A DNA stretch of 58,995 bases from JAQVEM01 sp964610315. GTDB lineage: Bacteria > Actinomycetota > Humimicrobiia > Humimicrobiales > Humimicrobiaceae. The translations under genes and the position numbers were made by a program. Under the pieces are notes generated by a model, which saw only the letters and a program-made list of their open reading frames with translations, did no database searches and was not told where the DNA came from. The stretch covers positions 1 through 58,995 of the forward strand of contig CAZSVM010000017.1 of NCBI GenBank assembly GCA_964610315.1. Direction: 5' to 3'. Shown piece by piece: positions 8,737 to 17,162 of the stretch; within the stretch, counting starts at the first letter, position 1, and every line of letters begins with the position of its first letter.

Positions 8737-9462
8737 ATGAATAATAAGAATAGTAAAAATGAAAAGATTGAGAATGCAAAAGATATTATAGGAGCTTTAT
8801 CTAAAATAAGTGAAGCGGTAACCTCCGATTTGTATCTTGAAGACATTCTAAAACTTATAGTCACCGTTACCGCTGAGGTTATGGGATCCAAAATATGCTC
8901 GCTTATGCTCCTTGACCCCAAGAGAAAAGAACTGGTAATAAAAGCCACTCAGAGTATGAGTAAGGAATATATCAATAAAAATCCCTTAAAACTTGGTGAG
9001 GGCATTGCCGGTAAAGTGGCTCTGGAGAATAAACCCATAGCTGTATACAATATACTGGAGGATAAGTATTATAAGTATCAGGAAATAGCCCGACAGGAAG
9101 GATTGATTTCACTCCTGTGTGTACCTCTTCATGTAAAAGGAAAAGTAATCGGGGTGCTTACCATATATACTTCCGAACTGCACCGATTCAGCGATTACGA
9201 AGTAAATATCCTAAAAACAGTAGCCGATCAAGCTGCCATAGTAATCGAGAACTATCGTCTGGTAGTGGAAACTAAAGTAATAAGAGAGGAACTTGAAACC
9301 AGGAAAGCAGTAGAGCGGGCGAAGGGAATACTTATGAAGGAACAGAATCTTGATGAAGAAGATGCTTTTAGAAAGATTCAGAAATTTGCCATGAATAACC
9401 GTAAATCCATGCGGGAAGTAGCTGAAGCTATAATTCTATCCTACGAAATGAAAGGCGTATAA
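8737..9462 (+). CDS. GAF-ANTAR RNA-binding antiterminator
   Basis: Residues about 15-165 form a GAF sensor domain (ITLEDI-like start, GEGIAGKVAL and ISLLCVPLHVKGKVIGVLTIY), and residues about 178-238 an ANTAR domain (AVERAKGILMKEQNLDEEDAFRKIQKFAMNN, then MREVAEAII). ANTAR domains bind paired hexaloop hairpins in leader RNAs and prevent termination, often of nitrogen-metabolism genes. Here the gene lies two genes upstream of a glutamate synthase operon whose leader contains a hairpin and a terminator, which makes that leader the natural candidate target. No receiver domain or kinase is present, so the GAF domain probably senses the signal directly. The ligand is unknown. Confidence 0.88.
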   Translation: MNNKNSKNEKIENAKDIIGALSKISEAVTSDLYLEDILKLIVTVTAEVMGSKICSLMLLDPKRKELVIKATQSMSKEYINKNPLKLGEGIAGKVALENKPIAVYNILEDKYYKYQEIARQEGLISLLCVPLHVKGKVIGVLTIYTSELHRFSDYEVNILKTVADQAAIVIENYRLVVETKVIREELETRKAVERAKGILMKEQNLDEEDAFRKIQKFAMNNRKSMREVAEAIILSYEMKGV

Positions 9463-9623
9463 GCCGCCACTTACTGTTTTAATTTGATCTCAAAAATCAA
9501 AAATAATCTTATAGAAAATAAATTTTTTAATGGTATAATTATTAAAATTTTACCAGAATATGAAGCCGGATAAAGTTAAATTTTATATATATAAACAATA
9601 AAAGAAAATTATAAGGAGGACCG

Positions 9624-10616
9624 ATGCCGTTAGTACCAATGAAACAAGTTTTGGATGAAGCCGTAAAAGGTGATTATGGAGTGGGGGCCTATAATGTCAA
9701 TAACATGGAGCAAATTCAGGGCATAATGAAGGCCGCCAGCGAGACCAGATCACCGGTAATTATTCAGGCCAGCAGGGGAGCTTTGAAATATACCAACATG
9801 GCTTATATAAAATACCTGGCTGCAGCCGCAGTGGAGGATAATCCTGATATACCCATAGTGCTGCACCTTGATCACGGAAACAGCCTGGATACCTGCAGGC
9901 AGGCAATTGAGCTGGGTTTTACCTCGGTTATGATAGACGGCTCTCTCAAAGAGGATTCCAAAACTCCCACTACTTTCGATGAAAATGTTTCGGTAACCAG
10001 GGAAGTGGTTGAATATTCCCATAAATTCGGAGTATCCGTTGAGGGTGAACTGGGAACCCTGGGAGGTATAGAAGACGGCGTAGGTTCAGGCAAAGTTATG
10101 CTGACCGATCCCGATGAGGCAGCAAGGTTCGTAAAACTTACCGGTGTCGATGCCCTGGCCCTGGCTATAGGAACCAGCCATGGTGCCTATAAATTTAAGG
10201 CCAAACCAACCCTGGCTATGGATATAATAAATGAGGTACAGAAAAGAATCCCCGGATTTCCGCTGGTTATGCACGGCTCATCCTCGGTACCCCAGGAGCT
10301 GATTGAAGTTATAAACAAGTACGGGGGTAAGTTGGAAAAGACCATGGGAGTTCCCATGGAAAGCATTAAAGAAGCTATAAAGAGGGGAATAAGGAAAATA
10401 AATGTGGATACCGACGGTAGACTGGCTATGACCGGTGCCATAAGAAAATATCTTAGTGAACATCTTGATGCTTTCGACCCCAGATCCTATTTTGGGGCGG
10501 CCAGGGAAGCGGTTTACGAGACAGTTAAGGGTAAAATGATTGATTTTGGAACTGCCGGACATGCGGGTGATTACAGTCCCATGACGCTGGAAGAAATGAA
10601 AACGTTATATAAGTAA
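9624..10616 (+). CDS. fba: Class II fructose-bisphosphate aldolase
   Basis: Zinc-dependent aldolase that splits or forms fructose-1,6-bisphosphate. Zn ligands are in LHLDHG and later His residues (ALAIGTSHG and MHGSS), and the GAYNVNN start and NVDTDGRLAMTGAIRK ending are typical of the 320-330-residue class IIB/Fba group. A strong AAGGAGG site marks the start. The gene lies between the ANTAR regulator and the glutamate synthase operon but has its own ribosome site and a 160-base spacer upstream in which I see no clear regulatory element. Confidence 0.95.
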   Translation: MPLVPMKQVLDEAVKGDYGVGAYNVNNMEQIQGIMKAASETRSPVIIQASRGALKYTNMAYIKYLAAAAVEDNPDIPIVLHLDHGNSLDTCRQAIELGFTSVMIDGSLKEDSKTPTTFDENVSVTREVVEYSHKFGVSVEGELGTLGGIEDGVGSGKVMLTDPDEAARFVKLTGVDALALAIGTSHGAYKFKAKPTLAMDIINEVQKRIPGFPLVMHGSSSVPQELIEVINKYGGKLEKTMGVPMESIKEAIKRGIRKINVDTDGRLAMTGAIRKYLSEHLDAFDPRSYFGAAREAVYETVKGKMIDFGTAGHAGDYSPMTLEEMKTLYK

Positions 10617-10635
10617 CAGTCGAGCAAAAAAATAT

Positions 10636-10663
10636 TTGACAAATACCAATATATTGGTATTAT
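10636..10663 (+). promoter_or_regulatory. Promoter overlapping a 20-bp perfect palindrome, glutamate synthase operon
   Basis: TTGACA (10636-10641) and TATTAT (10658-10663) with a 16-base spacer form a good sigma-A promoter. The spacer is filled by a perfect palindrome at 10642-10661 (AATACCAATATATTGGTATT). A regulator bound there would block RNA polymerase. The core TACCAA-N4-TTGGTA also occurs at 19094-19109 before the SagB-type gene. The regulator is not identified. Confidence 0.7.
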
Positions 10664-10683
10664 TCTCACTAGAAAATTAAATA

Positions 10684-10720
10684 AACTTCTGTTTTGCATG
10701 TGGAAGTGGAAACGGAAGTT
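10684..10720 (+). promoter_or_regulatory. Leader hairpin of the glutamate synthase operon
   Basis: The 12-base arms 10684-10695 and 10709-10720 pair completely (two wobbles) around a 13-base loop. It lies between the promoter and the terminator and, with the repeated GGAAG blocks in this leader, could act as an antiterminator or binding element. It does not have the six-base loop expected of an ANTAR target. Confidence 0.55.
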
Positions 10721-10733
10721 ATAGGTGAGGAAG

Positions 10734-10773
10734 CCTTCTTAAAACGGGGATGTTTTAAGGAGGTTTTATTTTT
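10734..10773 (+). terminator. Leader terminator (attenuator) before glutamate synthase
   Basis: A 12-bp stem (10734-10745 with 10752-10763, one wobble) closes a six-base loop GGGGAT and is followed by TTTTATTTTT. This is a textbook intrinsic terminator, and it sits after the promoter and 44 bases before the first gene, so it must be conditionally bypassed. The hexaloop has G at position 4, as ANTAR targets do, but G and not A at position 1. Confidence 0.8.
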
Positions 10774-10817
10774 AGAGAAAATTAGCTGTATTTGAAAAAA
10801 AGATGAGGTTTAAATAA

Positions 10818-12062
10818 ATGAATGGATTTTACGAAATGAATGGAATTAGAAAGAATACAAAAGAATATTTTTCACGGTTCAGGATTCCATCCGGCTGTGC
10901 CGTATTTGGAATTATAAATGAAGCCGGAGTAAGATTCAGCGGTGAAAAGGTGATGAGCGGAATTTCGGTTATGCGCGAGAGATCCAATGGTCTGGGCGGA
11001 GGATTTGCTGCTTATGGTATTTATCCTCAGTTCGAGCGGGACTGGGCATTCCATATCTTTTATGATGATAAGAAAGCTAAGAAAAAGACCGAAAGCGAAA
11101 TAGCGGCAAACTTTAAGGTACTGCTGGGTGAAGAGATACCTACCAGAAAGGTATCCGGGATTGTAAATCCGCCTTTGGCATACCGGTACTTTTTGAAACC
11201 CAAAGATAATTTTATGATTTACGGAAAAAATAAAACCGGTTCTGCGGCAGTAAGTAAGGCTGCCGGTAAAACGGAAGAGGACAGCATTGTTGATTTTGTT
11301 ATGCACATAAACAGGGATATCGGCGGAGCCTATATAATTTCCAGCGGTAAGAATATGGGGATTTTTAAGGGAGTGGGATTTCCGGAAGATATTGGATGGT
11401 TTTTTAAACTGGATGAATACAAAGGTTACCTGTGGACCTCACACGGCCGGTTTCCCACCAACAGTGTAGGATGGTGGGGAGGGGCGCATCCCTTTGGACT
11501 TCTTAACTGGTCTGTGGTGCATAACGGGGAAATTTCATCATATGGAACCAATAAAAGGTTTGTGAGCGGTTTTGGTTACCAGTGTACTCTTTCCACTGAT
11601 ACCGAAGTTATTACTTATTTGCTTGATCTTATAGTGCGCAAGCAAAAAATCGACCTGGAAATGGTTCATTTGATTCTGGCTTCTCCATTATGGGAAGAGA
11701 TTGAGAGAATGCCCACCGGTATAAGGCAGTCGCTGGAGGCTTTAAGAATATTATATGGAAATGCATTGCTTAACGGCCCTTTCAGTATCATAGTGGGAAA
11801 CAGTGGTTATATGTATGCTTTAAATGACAGAATAAAACTGAGGCCCCTGACTGCAGCCAGGAAAGATGGTTACCTTTTTGTTTCCAGTGAAGAAGCTGCC
11901 ATCAGAAAAGTATGCTCATCTCCCGATAGGGTATGGCAGCCGGACGGCGGTGAACCGGTAGTGGGTAAAATCGGCAAAAAAGAAAAAAATAGCGGTGGAA
12001 AAAACAAAGAATACCGGAAAGAGAACGAAAAGCTGGAAAGCTGGAGCAGCCTTATAAATTAA
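10818..12062 (+). CDS. Glutamate synthase, glutamine amidotransferase subunit (split GltB)
   Basis: A class II glutamine amidotransferase: Cys27 in IPSGCAVFGI would be the N-terminal nucleophile after removal of a 26-residue propeptide, and SHGRFPTNSVGWWGGAHPF plus WSVVHNGEISSYG are the substrate-binding loops. It releases ammonia from glutamine for the FMN subunit downstream. In most bacteria this domain is the first third of a 1,500-residue GltB; here it is a separate 414-residue subunit, as in methanogens and Thermotoga-like anaerobes. The C-terminal 30 residues are Lys/Glu-rich. First gene of a five-gene operon behind an attenuator. Confidence 0.88.
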   Translation: MNGFYEMNGIRKNTKEYFSRFRIPSGCAVFGIINEAGVRFSGEKVMSGISVMRERSNGLGGGFAAYGIYPQFERDWAFHIFYDDKKAKKKTESEIAANFKVLLGEEIPTRKVSGIVNPPLAYRYFLKPKDNFMIYGKNKTGSAAVSKAAGKTEEDSIVDFVMHINRDIGGAYIISSGKNMGIFKGVGFPEDIGWFFKLDEYKGYLWTSHGRFPTNSVGWWGGAHPFGLLNWSVVHNGEISSYGTNKRFVSGFGYQCTLSTDTEVITYLLDLIVRKQKIDLEMVHLILASPLWEEIERMPTGIRQSLEALRILYGNALLNGPFSIIVGNSGYMYALNDRIKLRPLTAARKDGYLFVSSEEAAIRKVCSSPDRVWQPDGGEPVVGKIGKKEKNSGGKNKEYRKENEKLESWSSLIN

Positions 12063-12080
12063 AATTTTAGGTGATTGAAA

Positions 12081-13613
12081 ATGGCTTTGAAATTAAATCA
12101 ATCTGAATTTGAAATAGAAAGAGATGAAAATAAATGCATATCCTGTCAGGTATGTGTAAGGCAGTGTTCCAATGATGTACATGAATATGATAGTGACGAG
12201 GATACCGTATATAGTGACAGCATGAAGTGTGTGGGCTGTCACCGCTGCGAGAGCCTCTGCCCGACCGGTGCCTTAAAAATTAAGGAAAGCCGGTCTCAGT
12301 TCAAGCCCAATTATAACTGGACAGGAGATCATTTAAGAAATATATATAAGCAGGCTGATTCCGGTGGGGTAATCCTTACCGGAATGGGAAGCGATAAACC
12401 ATATACGGTATACTGGGACCGGCTTCTCTTCAATGCTTCACAGGTTACCAATCCTTCCATTGACCCTTTAAGGGAGCCTATGGAGATAAAGACATTTATA
12501 GGAAGAAAACCCGATAATCTTAAATTTGAAATAAACAAAGGTTCCAAAAACAGAGGGGTAAAGCTAAAGACAAAGTTATTCCCACAGCTGGAACTTTCAA
12601 CCCCTATTATGTTTTCGGCTATGTCATATGGTTCTATCAGTCTTAATGCCTGCAAATCCCTTGCTGCCGCTGCCTCTGAATTCGGCACCTATTACAATAC
12701 CGGTGAAGGAGGCTTGCATAAAGACCTCTATAAATATGCCAAAAACACCATTGTCCAGGTTGCTTCCGGAAGATATGGAGTGAATGTGGATTATCTGGAC
12801 AAGGGTTCGGCTGTGGAAATTAAGATAGGCCAGGGTGCAAAGCCCGGGATCGGAGGCCATCTTCCAGGAGAAAAAGTAACCAGGGATATATCGGATACCA
12901 GAATGATTCCGGAAGGAACGGATGCCATATCTCCGGCTCCCCATCATGACATCTATTCCATAGAGGACCTTGCCCAGTTGATTTATGCCTTGAAGGAAGC
13001 CACCGATTGGTCCAAACCAGTGGGAGTAAAGGTATCGGCAGTTCATAACATTGCCCCCATTGCCAGCGGTATTGTAAGGGCAGGGGCTGATTTTGTAAGT
13101 ATAGACGGGCTGAGAGGGGGCACCGGAGCGGCTCCTCAGATTATAAGGGATAACGTGGGTATACCCATAGAGCTTGCTATTGCCTCCGTTGACGAGAGAT
13201 TGAGAGAAGAGGGAATAAGGCATAAGGCTTCCATAATCGCTGCCGGAAGCATACGGTCCAGTGCGGATGTAATCAAAGCAATAGCGTTGGGTGCCGATGC
13301 AGTGTACATAGCGACGGCGGCGCTGATTGCCATGGGATGTCATCTGTGCCAGAAATGCTATACCGGTAAGTGTAACTGGGGGATTGCCACCCAGGATCCT
13401 TACCTTACCAAAAGGCTGAATCCGGAGATAGGAACAAGAAGACTTCTAAATCTTCTTCGGGGATGGTCTCTGGAAATAAAGGAGATGCTGGGTGGTGCCG
13501 GTATCAATGCCATTGAAAGCCTTAAGGGAAACAGGGAACATTTAAGAGGGGTAGGTTTAAATGACAGAGAGCTGACAGTTCTTGGAATAAAACATGCTGG
13601 AGAGGCCTGGTGA
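12081..13613 (+). CDS. Glutamate synthase, ferredoxin-FMN catalytic subunit
   Basis: Residues 1-65 hold two 4Fe-4S ferredoxin motifs (Cys19/22/25/29 and Cys50/53/56/60); the remainder is the glutamate synthase FMN barrel (TPIMFSAMSYGSIS, GEGG, GQGAKPGIGGHLPG, ISPAPHHDIYSIEDL, GGTGAAP), with a Cys cluster MGCHLCQKCYTGKCNWG for a 3Fe-4S centre. It reduces 2-oxoglutarate plus ammonia to glutamate. ATG at 12081 is preferred to the TTG two codons upstream because AGGTG is correctly spaced for it. This is the catalytic core of the archaeal-type split enzyme. Confidence 0.9.
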   Translation: MALKLNQSEFEIERDENKCISCQVCVRQCSNDVHEYDSDEDTVYSDSMKCVGCHRCESLCPTGALKIKESRSQFKPNYNWTGDHLRNIYKQADSGGVILTGMGSDKPYTVYWDRLLFNASQVTNPSIDPLREPMEIKTFIGRKPDNLKFEINKGSKNRGVKLKTKLFPQLELSTPIMFSAMSYGSISLNACKSLAAAASEFGTYYNTGEGGLHKDLYKYAKNTIVQVASGRYGVNVDYLDKGSAVEIKIGQGAKPGIGGHLPGEKVTRDISDTRMIPEGTDAISPAPHHDIYSIEDLAQLIYALKEATDWSKPVGVKVSAVHNIAPIASGIVRAGADFVSIDGLRGGTGAAPQIIRDNVGIPIELAIASVDERLREEGIRHKASIIAAGSIRSSADVIKAIALGADAVYIATAALIAMGCHLCQKCYTGKCNWGIATQDPYLTKRLNPEIGTRRLLNLLRGWSLEIKEMLGGAGINAIESLKGNREHLRGVGLNDRELTVLGIKHAGEAW

Positions 13614-13620
13614 TAGATAA

Positions 13621-14109
13621 ATGAAAAGAATATTTATTCGGGAAGAATATTGTATAGGATGCAGGTTGTGTGAAATATACTGTCAGGTAAAGCATTCTAA
13701 AAGTAAAAAAATTATAAAGGCATTTAAAGAAGAGAAGGCGGACATGCTGCCCAGAGTGCTGGTGGAAGAAATCGGATATAATTCATTTGCCATACAGTGC
13801 AGGCACTGTGCCGATGCTCCCTGTGTGGAAGCATGTATATCAGGAGCCATGCAGAAAAATAAGAATACCGGTGTGGTAATCTGTGATGAGGATAAATGTG
13901 TGGGATGCTGGAGCTGTATTATGGTTTGTCCCTACGGGGTTATCAAGAGAGATATTTCCGGCAAAAAAGTAGCCTCTAAGTGTGACCTGTGTGTAGATGA
14001 GGATATACCTGAATGTGTTAAAAATTGCCCCAACGAAGCTTTAAAATTTATTGAAGAAGACCAGGAAAAAAGAGATCGGGTGAAAATTAATAATGGCAAG
14101 CAAAAGTAA
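13621..14109 (+). CDS. Polyferredoxin-type electron-transfer subunit
   Basis: The 162 residues contain sixteen or more Cys in four CxxCxxCxxxC-like groups (for example CIGCRLCEIYC at 11-21 and CVGCWSCIMVCPYG), as in HycB/DmsB-type proteins with four 4Fe-4S clusters. It probably passes electrons between the flavoprotein encoded next and the FMN subunit before it. It starts seven bases after the previous stop and overlaps the next gene by 17 bases, so translation is coupled. Confidence 0.87.
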   Translation: MKRIFIREEYCIGCRLCEIYCQVKHSKSKKIIKAFKEEKADMLPRVLVEEIGYNSFAIQCRHCADAPCVEACISGAMQKNKNTGVVICDEDKCVGCWSCIMVCPYGVIKRDISGKKVASKCDLCVDEDIPECVKNCPNEALKFIEEDQEKRDRVKINNGKQK

Positions 14110-15493
14110 CCTAAAAAAAACTGACCAACTGCTAGATTACATTATTATCGGTAATTCGGCGGCCGGTCTTGCTGCTGCCGAAAGTATAAGAGAGTTGGAT
14201 AAGACAGGAAAAATTATGGTACTGACCGAGGAAGGTTACCGTAATTATTCCAAACCCCTGATAACTTATCTGCTGGAGGGTATGGTCAGTTTGGATAAAA
14301 TTTATTTTAAAAATGAAAAATTTTACCGGGATAATGACCTGGATGTACGTTTGAATACCAGGGTAACATCGGTTGATACTGGTAAAAAGTTGTTGATTAC
14401 CGATAAAGGCGGAAGATATAAATTTAAAAAACTACTTATTGCCAGCGGCGGCAGGCCGATAATTCCGGAAATTAAGGCTTCCTGTCCCCATACCGGCAGC
14501 GGCTGTCAGGATAAAAAGGGCGGTTTTTTAGCTTCCGTAAATAAAGAAAATTATAGGGATATCGAAGGGATCTTTACCCTGGCTACCCTGGAGGATGTCC
14601 TAAAGATTAAGGATTTTATTGAGAAAAATAAGATAAAAAAGGCCTCCATACTTGGCGGAGGACTTATAGGATTAAAATCGGCTGAAGCATTTCTATCAAT
14701 GGGTATGAGTATCGATATAATCGAGCTTGCTGACAGGATACTGGCGGCAACCTTCGACCGGCAGGCTTCCAGTATTATCGAAAAAAAGATAACGGACAGG
14801 GGCAGCAGTATTTATAAGAATAATACCATTGAAGAGATTTATATTACCGACGGAAAGGTTTCCGGGTACAGGTTAAAAGACGGAAAGGAAATGGAATGCA
14901 GGCTGCTTATAATAGCCATTGGGGTTATCCCGGACACTGGTTTTATTAAGGATAATAAACTTAAAACCAGGAGAGGAATCGTAGTAGATAATTATATGCG
15001 TACTTCTGCGGTAGATATATATGCTGCCGGAGATGTGGTAGAGGCTCAGGATATACTGCTCAAGGAGAGCCGAAATATTGCTATATGGCCCCTGGCGGTG
15101 AGGCAGGGCTCGGTAGCCGGAATTAATATGGCCGGAGGAAACGAAAAGTACAGTGGAGGATTTTTTATGAATTCGGTTGAGATATTGCAGGTTCCCACCA
15201 TATCCATGGGGCTTACCGGTGTGACAGAGGAAAAAGAAAAAGGCATCGAGATACTTAAGGATTTTAATCCGGAAAGTGAGAGGTATAAAAAAGTGGTAAT
15301 AAGGGATAACAGAATAATAGGATTAATAATGGTTGGAAATATAGAAAGGGCCGGAATTTATGCCGGGCTTATAAAAAACGGGGTAGATATTGGCAGTGTA
15401 AAGGATAATATATCCCGGGAGGATTTCGGAATAATTAACCTGCCCGCTGATTATAAAAAACACCTGGTTGTGGGAGAGGGGATAGAAGTATGA
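14093..15493 (+). CDS. FAD/NAD(P)H-dependent oxidoreductase subunit of the glutamate synthase
   Basis: A class I pyridine-nucleotide flavoprotein: FAD-binding YIIIGNSAAGLAAAESI near residue 20, NAD(P)H-binding ASILGGGLIGLKSAEAF in the middle, and the late FAD motif DIYAAGDVVEA. It resembles nitrite-reductase-type and rubredoxin-reductase-type enzymes. In this operon it is likely the electron-entry module, a job done by unrelated GltD in ordinary bacteria. A Cys-containing insertion (CPHTGSGCQDKKGG) after the FAD domain is unusual for the family. It overlaps the next gene by four bases (ATGA). Confidence 0.85.
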   Translation: MASKSNLKKTDQLLDYIIIGNSAAGLAAAESIRELDKTGKIMVLTEEGYRNYSKPLITYLLEGMVSLDKIYFKNEKFYRDNDLDVRLNTRVTSVDTGKKLLITDKGGRYKFKKLLIASGGRPIIPEIKASCPHTGSGCQDKKGGFLASVNKENYRDIEGIFTLATLEDVLKIKDFIEKNKIKKASILGGGLIGLKSAEAFLSMGMSIDIIELADRILAATFDRQASSIIEKKITDRGSSIYKNNTIEEIYITDGKVSGYRLKDGKEMECRLLIIAIGVIPDTGFIKDNKLKTRRGIVVDNYMRTSAVDIYAAGDVVEAQDILLKESRNIAIWPLAVRQGSVAGINMAGGNEKYSGGFFMNSVEILQVPTISMGLTGVTEEKEKGIEILKDFNPESERYKKVVIRDNRIIGLIMVGNIERAGIYAGLIKNGVDIGSVKDNISREDFGIINLPADYKKHLVVGEGIEV

Positions 15494-16281
15494 GGCTTTC
15501 CATTGATGCCGAAGGGCTGGAATATAGAGAATTGAATCTAAAGATAAAAAAATTTTTAAATAATGGCCGTCCTAATATAGACCATAAAGATAATAATAAA
15601 GAAGTCATTATAAAAAATGTACTGGGTCAGAGATACATAGGTGACGGCCTTCGGGGTAATGCCTCCATAAATATATACGGAACACCCGGAAATGACCTTG
15701 GAGCTTTTATGGATGGCCCGGTAATCGAGGTTTTCGGCAACGGGCAGGACGGTATTGGAAATACCATGAATTCGGGCAGAATTATAATACATGGAGATGC
15801 CGGAGATATTCTTGGTTATTCCATGAGAGGTGGAGAAATATATGTGGAAAAGAATATCGGATTCAGGGGTGGCATCCATATGAAGTCCTATCTGGAAAAA
15901 ATACCGGTAATAGTAATTGGCGGAAGTGCCGGAAATTTTCTGGGGGAATATATGGCAGGCGGTATTATTATCCTTCTGGGTCTCTATAAAAATGAAAAAA
16001 CGACCTTTCCCCTTGCCGGAGACGGGGATATTGTGGGAAATTATACCGGAACCGGAATGCACGGAGGAAAAATATACATAAGGGGAAACGTGGAGGATTA
16101 TAAGCTGGGTAAGGAAGTAAAAAAAGTTAAACTGGACAGTGATGATATAAGTATTTTAAATAAATATCTTAAAAATTATTATAATTTATTCGGCTCCGGC
16201 CGGGTGAAAGTATCGGCCGGCAGCTTTATAAAATTGATTCCTTATTCCCACCGTCCCTACGGGAAGTTATACGCCTATTGA
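15490..16281 (+). CDS. Glutamate synthase GXGXG-domain subunit
   Basis: The 263 residues form the right-handed beta-helix that ends GltB in fused enzymes: repeats such as GDGLRGNASINIYGTPGNDLGAFM, GNTMNSGRIIIHGDAGD and GTGMHGGKIYIRG carry the G-x-G-x-G pattern. The domain is structural and helps form the ammonia channel; it is also found in formylmethanofuran dehydrogenase subunit C. The ATGA overlap with the flavoprotein gene and the context settle the role. Last gene of the operon; only a short T run (TTTTTTT) follows, with no clear terminator stem. Confidence 0.88.
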   Translation: MRLSIDAEGLEYRELNLKIKKFLNNGRPNIDHKDNNKEVIIKNVLGQRYIGDGLRGNASINIYGTPGNDLGAFMDGPVIEVFGNGQDGIGNTMNSGRIIIHGDAGDILGYSMRGGEIYVEKNIGFRGGIHMKSYLEKIPVIVIGGSAGNFLGEYMAGGIIILLGLYKNEKTTFPLAGDGDIVGNYTGTGMHGGKIYIRGNVEDYKLGKEVKKVKLDSDDISILNKYLKNYYNLFGSGRVKVSAGSFIKLIPYSHRPYGKLYAY

Positions 16282-16377
16282 TTTTTTTAGGTATCGGTTT
16301 CTCCGGGTATTAATTTCTCATGATTTAATCTATTATTAGATAGCAAGTTTAATCAGATTTTTATTTTTTAACCTAAA

Positions 16378-17106
16378 ATGATTAATTCTTTAATCCATAT
16401 AGGTACTTCCGGATGGAGTTACAATCACTGGTCCGGGAAATTTTATCCCGAAGAAATGAAGAAGGACCAGTGGTTAAGTTATTACTCCAAAGAGTTCGAT
16501 ACCGTGGAAATAAATAGCAGTTTCTATCATCTGCCCAAATTCCAGACTTTTGTTAACTGGAATAAAAAAACAGGGAAAAGTTTTGTTTTTTCGGTTAAAG
16601 CCTCAAGATATATAACTCATATAAAAAGATTAATTGATTGCCGGGAGGCAGTCAGCCGCCTTTTTAAAGCCGCAGAAGGTCTGAGAGAAAAATCAGGGCC
16701 ATTTCTTTTTCAACTGCCTCCTAATTTAAAAAAAGATAAGGCAGTGCTCAAGAATTTCTTAAAGATACTTCCCAAAAATTATAAGTTCGCATTCGAATTC
16801 AGAAATGAAAGCTGGTTTACCCAGGAAATATATTCATTGCTTGAAGATTTCAAGTGTGCTGTGGTGATCTCATCTTCTCCCCGATTTCCCTACGCAGAAA
16901 AATTTACCTCAAATTTATGCTACATAAGAATGCATGGGTCACAGAGTCTCTATAGCTCCTGCTATTCCAGAGAGGAACTTAAAACAGTTGCCGCTCTGAT
17001 TAAAAAGAATTTGAATAAAAATATTGAAAATTACGTCTACTTCAATAACGATGCGCAGGCTTACGCCATTCAGAATGCCAGAACCTTAATAAAAATGGTT
17101 TCATAA
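16378..17106 (+). CDS. DUF72 (YecE-like) TIM-barrel protein
   Basis: The start IHIGTSGWSYNHWSGKFYP and the following EFDTVEINSSFYHLP are hallmarks of DUF72, a TIM-barrel family related to endonuclease IV and of unproven function. Later motifs also match: FLFQLPPNLKKD, FEFRNESWF and YIRMHGS, ending in YVYFNNDAQAYAIQNA. Length of 242 residues is usual. No good ribosome site precedes the ATG. It follows the glutamate synthase operon by about 100 bases. Confidence 0.9.
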   Translation: MINSLIHIGTSGWSYNHWSGKFYPEEMKKDQWLSYYSKEFDTVEINSSFYHLPKFQTFVNWNKKTGKSFVFSVKASRYITHIKRLIDCREAVSRLFKAAEGLREKSGPFLFQLPPNLKKDKAVLKNFLKILPKNYKFAFEFRNESWFTQEIYSLLEDFKCAVVISSSPRFPYAEKFTSNLCYIRMHGSQSLYSSCYSREELKTVAALIKKNLNKNIENYVYFNNDAQAYAIQNARTLIKMVS

Positions 17107-17162
17107 TTGTATTATAAATTGTGATATAATTGGAAACTGCATTACTTATTTAAATTAAAAAT

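Noticed and set aside
10684..10763. Canonical ANTAR double-hexaloop target
   Set aside because: Only one hairpin has a six-base loop and its first base is G, not A; the other loop is 13 bases. Kept as an attenuator, not claimed as a proven ANTAR site.
12624..13343. 239-codon minus-strand frame inside the glutamate synthase FMN subunit
   Set aside because: Composition is Gly/Tyr/Ser-rich without motifs, and the opposite strand is a conserved enzyme.
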